Part shown: in pieces, positions 41,600 to 48,104 of the stretch
How the letters are laid out: every line of letters starts with the position of its first letter
Position numbering within the stretch: the first letter of the stretch is position 1
Assembly: GCA_003427395.1 (NCBI GenBank)
Contig: BFEA01000019.1
Coordinates: 1,604,805 to 1,652,908 of the forward strand
From: Chara braunii
Lineage: Eukaryota; Streptophyta; Charophyceae; Charales; Characeae
Direction of reading: 5' to 3'
Length of the DNA: 48,104 bases
Notes under the pieces: generated by a model
Database searches by the model: none
Told to the model about the DNA's origin: nothing
Seen by the model: the letters and a program-made list of their open reading frames with translations, nothing else
Translations under genes and position numbers: made by a program

Positions 41600-42760
41600 G
41601 CATGTGGGGGCGGAAGCGTGGGATGTGTGCGTGCGCGCTATAGCGCTCTCCTCTCCCCCGTGGGCACGCAAGTAGGTGATGTGTGAGCGTGAGCGATAGC
41701 GCACGCTCTCCCCCGATGCTCTTATACGACGTGTAGTACGCGCAATCAAGTGCGAAGCTACTCCTCGCCCCCCCCTTATCTTCCGCGGCGGGCGCCTGAT
41801 GGTGCGCAACAGCGCGCGATGGTGCGCGGGGTCTTCCCGCCGTTCAGGTCTTCCCTTCCGCGGTGTACAGCAACGCTCTATGGCGCGCAAAGGAGCGCTG
41901 GTGCTCAACTGCGCGCAGGGTTCTCCCCACCTCCCATATCCTCCGCTCGTGAGCGCGCAATGGTTCACGCTGTTCCTCCACAGTCTCGGTGTTCCCTCCC
42001 GCACGCTAGGTCCTCTCCGCGCGTATGTGCTATCGTGCACTCGGCTTCCCCATCGTCTCTGTCCGTCCAGCGTGGGGGCGCATTTGTGCGAGGTAGAACA
42101 CTGTCAACACTCTCCGTGCCCGGGTGCGCGCGCGTCTGCGCGATCATGCGCTCCTCCACCGCATGCTCGGAGCCCACTGTGTCCGAGGGTGCGCACGTCT
42201 GAGCCCCCCTCGAGGGGAGGTGTGATGCCGCGTTGAAGTCCCGCGCTTCTCTGTCCCTGCTTCACGACTGTCGTGCGAGCTGCAGCTCTTATGTTCCCTC
42301 CCTCGTCCGGAGAACATGTCCTGGTTCGTTCCTCGCTCGTGTTGCAACTCGCTCCTTTCTATCTCCCGCGCACGTTTCAGTTCGTGCGTGCAGGAGATCT
42401 CGAGCGTGTCCGGTGTCTCCTACGTGTATGTCCCGTCCGTGTCCCACTCCGTGCATCCCCTGTGTGCATCTCTGTCTGTGCGCGCCCGAAGTCTTTGAGT
42501 GCGCCTGTGTCCTTCAGTGCTCTTGTGTCTGTGCGCGCCCACGTCTTTGAGTGCGCCTCTCTCCTTCCGTGCGCCTGTCCCGTGCCTCTCAGTTCCCCTG
42601 CGTCGCTCTCTCCGTCCCTGCCCTGTGCGTCCCGCACGTGCGGATGTGCCGTGCGTATCTCTCGTTCGTGCGTGCCGAAAGTCCCCTGAGCGTGTCCCAC
42701 ACGTGTGGGTGCTCCGTGCGTGTCTCCTGTTCGTGCAGGGGGGAAGTCTCCCGACTCAAG
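41600..42760. repeat. GC/GT-rich low-complexity region with local repeats
   Basis: Repeated GTGCGC, GCGCGC and GTGTCC blocks. CTGTGCGCGCCCGAAGTCTT/CTGTGCGCGCCCACGTCTTT with TGAGTGCGCCT repeats 54 bp apart near 42476 and 42530. CCGTGCGTATCTCTCGTTCG/CCGTGCGTGTCTCCTGTTCG repeats near 42649 and 42714. No domain appears in any of the several long frames. Confidence 0.6.
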
Positions 42761-43545
42761 GCCTTGTTCGGCTTTTAAGCTTTGCAGGGCCCAAGCCTCT
42801 CCCTCCGGAGGTCGTCACAAGCTGCAGCGCCTCCGGTACTCAGCCCGTTTGGGGCCCCGAAAAGTTTTTGTCGAGGGGGCCTTCTTGCGGGGAACCGGGC
42901 CTTTTGCAGCGCCCCGGTACCGGGCCTACTTCCAAACCTGCCCCGGGCCTATTTTGGCCTTGGTGGTCCCCACTCATAAGTGGTACCAGCCCCCTTTGTA
43001 AAAGTCACGCGGGCCCTCCCAAAACTCTAGGCCGGGGGGCCTATCCCCCAGCCCCAGGTCCGCACCGTTCTCCTCCTAGTGTCGAGGCCCCCGCGTAGGC
43101 CCGATCCCACCGCTTATTCACGCAGGGTGTCCTCGAGAATTTGGTTACTCGAGGCAACTTCGGACACCGTCACCGCTCAAAACGCCCGTAGCCTCACGAT
43201 AAACGCCCGGTGCCTCCGTTCCCTCGACCATTTCGCCGGCCTCTAGTATCATCTCAACCTTTCACGGTCGTACCCTCTCGTCCAACCCCTCGGTAGTTGT
43301 CCGCTGTGGTAGCCTCTTTGCGTTCGTCGGTAGCTTACGTCTTAAGTCCTCTTTGCAAAAATACCGCTGTTCAACGCTCATGCCCGTTTGAACCGAATGT
43401 CATAGGCCGGCCACTCATTCCGTCAACCTGTCGTGGCATTTTACCCGTGGTCGGTGAGCCCCTGTCAGGTAGAAACCAACAAACAGAAACCTTGTAGCGC
43501 GCCCTTGTAAGAGAAGTAAAGGGCGGCGTAGGGTTGGAGCCGCCC
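42761..43545. other. GC-rich stretch, no recognisable gene
   Basis: Holds a stem of GGTGTCC and GGACACC enclosing CCTCGAGAATTTGGTTACTC (43126-43169). Otherwise nothing can be named before the LINE-4 fragment begins. Confidence 0.4.
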
Positions 43546-43548
43546 GAC

Positions 43549-45063
43549 ACCGTTAGCCCCTCTCCTGTTTGCTATCCAAATGGAGGTACTCTTAAACAAT
43601 ATCCGGTCAAATGAGTCAATCAGGGGACTCCCCGCTGGTTCAAATCCGCTTAAGGTCAAGGCATTGGCTGATGACCTTTTTGCAGTGACCGAAAACTCCT
43701 TGACTTCCTTGGGGGCACTAAAACAGTGTCTAGATGAGTACTCAGACTTCTCTGAGGCTGCTGTAAACTGACATAAGTCAATCTTCTTTTTGGGTCCTAA
43801 CTACCAATTGACAGTACAATGGGGAATGTGCAGGGTTGGGGTGGATCAATCGGAACGTTTTCTGGGTGTACAAATTGCTCTGCTATCATGCGAAGGAGAT
43901 CAGGATAACCTGTTGATTCAAAAAGCAATACACAGACTGGTCACATGGGGCAGGGCTCCCCATCTGTCTCTGTTCGGCAGAGGAGTGGTAATAAATGGCA
44001 CACTTTTTGCATTATAATTGTGATTTGTTGGTACAGTTAGGACATTTGGGAATCAGCTGTATAGCTTAATCAAACGTAGGGCCGCAAAATTCCTATGGAA
44101 ACCATATGCAGGAGATGAGAACTCCTTTCTGTCCAAAGTCGCATGGGAAATGCTCTGCCTCCCACGCGACCAAGGGGGAATAGGCATCCTGGATCCCAAG
44201 AAACAAAATGACGCCATGCTCATTAAGTGGATTCCGAAAGCGGCATTAGAAGGACAACAAGAGTCACATTGGATAGTCCTGGCTGAGCATATTCTGGCAA
44301 AGGAATGGAACTTGTCTCGTTTGTCAGATGTCTGGATTTGCATGATACTACATTCCTTCCAGAGAAGATACATCAAATCACCGTTTTGGAAGGGGATCTT
44401 ACAGGCCTGGAAAACGTTGTGTCCAGATGTGTGGGCAGAACCAACTACGAAAGTGGAAGTCCTGAGTCAACCACTGTTCGAAAACCCTCACATCAGACAA
44501 CCTTCCGGCGATTGGGTGAAGGCAGATACAACTACCGGCAGTTTTGGAAGAAAGTGGATCTAGAAAGGTATACTCTGGATAGAAGATTTGTGGGACGATA
44601 TCAGCGGGACATGGCTTCCTGTTAACGACCTACCCTCCAAACTGGGACGGATAAGGAACTTGACAGAGAAAAGGAAATGGATGATCAAGGCGATCCTGCA
44701 GGCTTGGATAGATCTTCTGGTCTATTCCAAAACTGACCCTCCCGGAACCTGGTATAGTACAGGAGTCTCAGAAGACAATTCTCAGATCAGATTCTGGAAA
44801 TTGGTTAACATCCAATCAGACGGTAAACGAATTTTCCAGAGATGGTTAATACTTAATCACAATCAGCTAACGCAGGATGACAATCAGAGCCAGCCTGCAG
44901 TAGGCCCCTCTTTCACCCAGAGCAGAGTAATGGAATATACCAAGAACAGTGGCTCGAAAAAAAGACTTCCAGTAATCCTCTCTTTCTGCCAAAAAAAGAA
45001 AAACAAAGAAAAAGATGTGGCTCACTTGCATGCAAGCCCGTTGACAGACCGTAAAGCGCAACC
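43549..45063 (+). pseudogene. LINE-4: 5'-truncated LINE ORF2 fragment
   Basis: Begins inside RT at PLAPLLFAIQMEVLLNNIRS, then VKALADDLFAVTENS, the Asp-Asp active-site box (LADD). It continues with HLSLFGRGVVINGTLF, LPRDQGGIGILDPKKQND and HILAKEWNLSRLSDVW, all with direct counterparts in LINE-1 (LREQGGLGILDP-type block, ILAKEWDLSRATDVW). Stops and frame changes occur at about 43769, 44015, 44100-44150 and 44560. The zf-RVT end is missing. Coding similarity fades in an A-rich segment about 60 nt before the foldback element at 45064. It is closer in sequence to LINE-1 than to LINE-2. Confidence 0.85.
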
Positions 45064-45232
45064 GGGGGCCAAGTCCCACTAGCAGCGCTGAGCTACCTTT
45101 GACGCAGGAATCTGGACGTGTTTGTGGAGACGTGCAGTTCGAGAAACTCAACACCATCGCTGCACATCTGCGCAAAAACGTCCAGATTCAGGCGTTGAGG
45201 TAGCTCAACGCTGCTAGTGGGACTTGGCCCCC
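45064..45232. mobile_element. Foldback (giant hairpin) element, copy 2
   Basis: The outermost arms GGGGGCCAAGTCCCACTAGC and GCTAGTGGGACTTGGCCCCC are exact reverse complements. Inside them comes the same GTTGAGCTACC...TCTGGACG stem as in copies 1 and 3, with a central loop of about 20 bp. Length is 169 bp. The outermost GGGGCCA and the right flank GTGCAGGGAAGG resemble the U6 segment GGCCCCUGCGCAAGG, suggesting that the U6-like piece seen beside the other copies is also present here in diverged form. Confidence 0.88.
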
Positions 45233-45280
45233 GTGCAGGGAAGGAACGGCTGTCGCTCCCTCGCTGGTGAGACGGGTGAG

Positions 45281-45431
45281 GGGCCTCGCTCCACCGCAAC
45301 ATGCAACATTCTAAATGCACCTGGACCTGAAAATGGTCAACATGAATTCAAAATGTTGCATCAGTTCAAATGTCACCAGTCTACATTCAGGTCCAGATAC
45401 ATGCAGAATGCTCAACAGAGCGCGGAGGACC
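45281..45431. mobile_element. Short foldback/TIR element I (3-bp TSD GAG)
   Basis: The left arm GGGCCTCGCTCCACCGCAAC ... CTAAATGCACCTGGACCTGAA pairs with the right arm TTCAGGTCCAGATACATGCA ... CAGAGCGCGGAGGACC. GAG flanks both ends (45278-45280, 45432-45434). Length is 151 bp. The left end shares GGGCCTCG(C/T)TCCAC with elements D and G. Related relics are at 3810-3967 and near 4243. Confidence 0.8.
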
Positions 45432-45434
45432 GAG

Positions 45435-45850
45435 GTCTCAGTTCCAAAGGACTAGCAGATAAAAAAATTTAAAAAAAAAAAACTAGGAGATGTCGTCCGT
45501 AGATAAAGAAGATCAACGGCTCTCAACTCCACCCGCGCCGCATCGTCGGTTTTGTTTTTTGTTTGTTTGTAATTAGAAGAAAATATATATAACTATATTA
45601 ATCCATTCGTCAAAAAATAAAAATGAAATAAAAATAAAATAACAACAATAACAATAAAAAAACAAAGAACTACTAAAGGCCGGCTTTAACGGAACTTTTA
45701 ACCTGCGGCGGGGATTGTGGTGTCTCGTGTTTGTTCGTGGCCACGGACCGACGGTCGGGATCCGGGTAGGTATATGCTATGCGGTATCGCGAATCGACGA
45801 TTCCCCTTTTTTTTTATTTTTTTCTTTCTTTTTCCCAAACCAAACACATT
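45435..45850. other. Non-coding, A/T-tract-rich; no gene seen
   Basis: A-rich runs (45466-45481, 45617-45665) and mixed sequence with nothing recognisable, up to the U6-like fragment. Confidence 0.5.
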
Positions 45851-45871
45851 CCAATTTTGACGGATGTCCCG
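45851..45871 (-). pseudogene. Antisense U6 5'-region fragment
   Basis: CCAATTTTGACGGATGTCCC on plus is the complement of GGGACATCCGTCAAAATTGG, the U6 5' stem-loop end and following segment (U6: GGGGACAUCCGAUAAAAUUGG). It lies at the left edge of foldback copy 3, facing outward, as an inverted counterpart of the U6 sequence at 46083. Confidence 0.7.
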
Positions 45872-45875
45872 CGGC

Positions 45876-46080
45876 CAAGTCCCACTAGCAGCGTTGAGCT
45901 ACCTCAACGCCTAAATGTGGACGCTTTTGCGGCACTAGCAGCGTTGAGCTACCTCAACGCCTAAATGTGGACGCTTTTGCGGAGATGTGCAGAAACGGTG
46001 TTGAGTTTCCTGAACTGTACGTCTCCACAAACACGTCCAGATTCAGGCGTTGAGGTAGCTCAACGCTGCTACCGTGGGAC
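45876..46080. mobile_element. Foldback element, copy 3, left arm partly duplicated
   Basis: The left arm CAAGTCCCACTAGCAGCG... pairs with the right arm ...CGCTGCTACCGTGGGACTTG. The left arm contains an exact 50-bp tandem duplication (45883-45932 and 45933-45982). The central part GAGATGTGCAGAAACGGTGT then TGAGTTTCCTGAACTGTACG corresponds to the loop region of the other copies. It is flanked on both sides by U6-derived sequence in inverted orientation. Confidence 0.88.
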
Positions 46081-46082
46081 TT

Positions 46083-46190
46083 GGGCCCGGGACACATCCG
46101 TTAAAATTGGAGCGATACAGAGAATGAAGATTAGCATGGCCCCTGCGCACTCAAGGATGCCACGCATAAATCGAGAAATGGTCCAAATTG
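46083..46190 (+). pseudogene. U6 snRNA-like pseudogene
   Basis: From GGGCCCGGGACACATCCGTT through AAAATTGGAGCGATACAGAG, GATTAGCATGGCCCCTGCGC and AAATCGAGAAATGGTCCAAA, nearly the whole U6 sequence is present. It has a 4-nt insertion after AGAGAA, another (ACTC) after TGCGC, a single change in GATGCCACGC, and an altered 5' stem. No T-run terminator follows; a (CA)n tract does. The 5' side is the foldback arm rather than a plant-type USE/TATA promoter. It is most likely non-functional. In a real U6 this RNA forms the spliceosome core. Confidence 0.85.
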
Positions 46191-46216
46191 AAACACACAC
46201 ACACACACACACACAC
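46191..46216. repeat. (CA)n microsatellite
   Basis: About twelve CA units directly follow the U6-like sequence, with a few more CACA after one CT interruption. Confidence 0.9.
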
Positions 46217-46356
46217 TCACACACATTGCAAACGATTCCCTTTTTTTTTGTTTTTTAATTAAAAAAGAAAAAAAACGATTCCCTTTTCTTCTACCGAGAA
46301 TGGACTTTCCTTGTGTGCATGTATCGTATCGAACGCAAGCGTATTCGCACAAGGGC

Positions 46357-46640
46357 TTTCCTTGTGTGCATGTATCTGACCGAGATTCTACGACCACATG
46401 CGTTGAGAGAGAAATTCCTAGTTTGTGTCTTTCTTGTCTTCTGGACTTTCCTTATGAGGATGTATTTGATCGAGATTCCAGCAAGATGCGTTCGAAGGAA
46501 TTCCTAATTTGCGCTTTCGTCGTCTTCTGCGTTCGTATTTTCAACTGAATCGTCGTAGCGCACTGACAAGACTTCTTTTCTTTGAGTGGATGTACCTGAC
46601 CGACATCCGAGCCACATTCATTTGGAAGAATTCCTAGTTT
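46357..46640. repeat. Degenerate tandem repeat, units of about 90-130 bp
   Basis: CTTTCCTTGTGTGCATGTAT, CTTTCCTTATGAGGATGTAT and CTTTTCTTTGAGTGGATGTA begin units at about 46357, 46445 and 46573. Each continues to GACCGA/GATCGA and GGAATTCCTA or GAATTCCTAGTTTG. No gene is visible in 46220-47060, although pyrimidine-rich frames are long. Confidence 0.7.
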
Positions 46641-47068
46641 GTGCGTACTGGCTCTTCACCTCCCCTGCCCCAGGCTCCCGTTTTCTTTGTTTTTCTTTGT
46701 CTTTCTTGTTTTTTGTTTTGTTTTGTCTTTTCCTTTTTTCTGGCCGTTCTTTTTTTTTTTCTTTGTTTTGTTTTTCCCAGAAAGATTGCCGTTCAAGAAT
46801 GCACTCCTCCCCATTACACCCAGTACACCCGGAATTATTGTGCATGCACCTACAGCGGGAAAGTATCCCGATTCAGAGTTCGAAAAAAAAAAAAAGACAG
46901 CGGCCGGTCAGTTCAATGATGACTTTTTTTTCTTTTTTTTTTCTTTCCCCTTCAAACTAATGTCAATATTCCATGATGAAAAAAAAATAAAAAAAAAAAA
47001 ATCCATGATGACATCTCAAGGCCATCGCCCTTTTTAAAAAAGAAAAAAGAAAAAAATGGCGCCGCCTT

Positions 47069-47154
47069 CGGATGAAATAAATCCAAATAGATCCAAAAAT
47101 GGACCATCTCTCTTTCTCCTGTCTCAGATGAAATAAATCCAAATAGATCCAAAA
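47069..47154. repeat. Direct repeat of 28 bp, 58 bp apart
   Basis: GATGAAATAAATCCAAATAG plus ATCCAAAA occurs at 47069 and 47127 without change. There is no associated feature. Confidence 0.9.
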
Positions 47155-47275
47155 AAAGCAAAAAAGAAAGAAAGAATGGAACTCTCTGTCTGTCTGTCTG
47201 TTGTCCTCCTCTGTGTCTATTATTTATTTATTTATTTATTTAGTTATTTATTTGCTGGCGAAGTCTTCCTTTGTT

Positions 47276-47279
<4 letters not shown>

Positions 47280-47338
<59 letters not shown>
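47280..47338. repeat. (CT)n microsatellite
   Basis: About 29 CT units. Surrounding pyrimidine-rich sequence to 47450 continues the low complexity. Frames of Leu-Ser or Glu-Arg repeats are artefacts. Confidence 0.92.
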
Positions 47339-47342
<4 letters not shown>

Positions 47343-47859
47343 TACTGCCCCTCCTCCCGCTCCTCTCTCTTTCCAGTCTTTTCTCTCTGTCTCTCTCTTC
47401 CATTCTCCCTCCTCCTCCCTCCTCCTCTCTCTCTCCCTTTTCTCCATCACACATTATGACGGACGGATCAGTCTACCGTTCAGATCCCTTGTCAACTGCG
47501 ACCCAGTCCCGATCCCGACCGCAGGGTCACCAATTACGATTCCCTCAAGAGAAGCAAGCAGGCCAACAACGATAGTCAGCTCCCCCTTTCTCCTTTTTCC
47601 CACGTTGTGAAGCCCTCTACCAAAAAAAGAGTACGTGTTCTTTCTTCTACTCTTGGTGGTCGAGAGCTTCAGACCATCTATGGCCGCCCAAACCTTCTCC
47701 GTCTCTTGGTGGATGGCCTTCATCTCCGATAACCTCCTCCCTCTGCCATCTCTTGTTGGTCTTTTCTCTCTTTAATGATTTGTGTCGAGTCGTGCCTCGA
47801 TCTCCTGATCGTTGGCCTGCGGTAGACATCGCCTAATCTCGCGGGCGTTTAAAGAAGAC

Positions 47860-47998
47860 TTGTACCACCTCTCTCCACCCTCCCTCTCTCCATTCTCGCT
47901 TCCATCTCCTCCTCCTCCTCCTCCTCCTCCTTCTCCTCGTCGTCGTCGTTGTCGTTGAGCTGTACTTGGTCGAACACTTGGGCGAAAGTTTGGCCGAT
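47860..47998 (-). other. (CTC)n tract; possible acidic coding exon
   Basis: On the minus strand a frame reads AIGQTFAQVFDQVQLNDNDD, then DEEKEEEEEEEE and MEARMERGRVERGGTSLL before a stop. It is preceded by CTACCTATACCTGTCTAG, which could be a splice acceptor. An ordered N-part followed by an acidic run is plausible for an exon, but a trinucleotide repeat gives acidic runs by itself and no domain is recognised. The region 47460-47860 shows no other supportable gene. Confidence 0.2.
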
Positions 47999-48027
47999 GG
48001 CTAGACAGGTATAGGTAGGAAAAAATA

Positions 48028-48030
<3 letters not shown>

Positions 48031-48104
<74 letters not shown>
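48031..48104. repeat. (AG)n microsatellite at window end
   Basis: About 36 AG units, running off the end of the window. Confidence 0.95.

Noticed and set aside
40036-42700. Many Arg/Pro/Ser-rich ORFs of 100-200 residues
   Set aside because: GC-rich tandem repeats lack stops by composition. Frames on both strands are equally open.
46083-46190. Functional U6 snRNA gene
   Set aside because: Two 4-nt insertions, an altered 5' stem, no T-run terminator and no recognisable plant USE/TATA spacing upstream. Best read as a pseudogene or element-borne copy.

Overview
The window looks like repeat-dense nuclear DNA from a plant-lineage (streptophyte) eukaryote. It holds several L1-type LINEs with plant-style C-terminal zinc-binding (zf-RVT) domains, a Ty3/gypsy-like gag-protease, U6 snRNA-derived sequence, long poly(A)/(T) tracts, dinucleotide microsatellites and many small inverted-repeat transposons. 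A charophyte such as Chara would fit, but that is an inference from style only. No intact single-copy host gene could be supported, and almost every coding stretch is a transposon relic with stops or frameshifts.

Layout. 1-4.7 kb: simple repeats, a tRNA-like SINE, a SINE-like family (S1), several short TIR elements, a foldback element beside antisense U6 pieces, and a large (CT)n/(GT)n block. 4.7-11.3 kb: a near full-length LINE on the minus strand (LINE-1: ORF1, endonuclease, RT, zf-RVT C-terminus, 3' UTR, poly(A)). 11.3-16.4 kb: a second, AT-richer LINE on the plus strand (LINE-2), which ends beside a sequencing-adapter artefact. 16.4-20.2 kb: a cluster of nested non-autonomous DNA transposons. 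20.3-23.3 kb: LINE ORF1 remnant (LINE-3), minus strand. 23.3-31.1 kb: mostly non-coding, with local duplications, SINE-like tails, a second adapter artefact and a LINE C-terminal fragment (LINE-5). 31.2-33.4 kb: gag-protease, minus strand. 33.4-38.5 kb: about 5 kb of unrecognised, stop-interrupted coding sequence upstream of gag on the same strand. 38.5-43.5 kb: GC-rich sequence with tandem arrays of about 30 bp period. 43.5-45.1 kb: 5'-truncated LINE-4, plus strand. 45.1-48.1 kb: two foldback elements, one joined to a U6-like sequence, one short TIR element, and microsatellites.

Three observations stand out. (1) Seven elements begin with GGGC, GGGT or close variants, end in the complement, and are flanked by perfect 3-bp target duplications of varied sequence (CAA, ACA, TGA, TCA, TAT, TAC, GAG). 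Several carry arrays of a short subterminal motif, and one site shows triple nesting. (2) A foldback (giant hairpin) family repeatedly lies against U6 snRNA-derived sequence. (3) Two perfect 38-bp Nextera mate-pair junctions sit in the sequence next to exact duplications of LINE-2 sequence, so the assembly is artefactual at those points.
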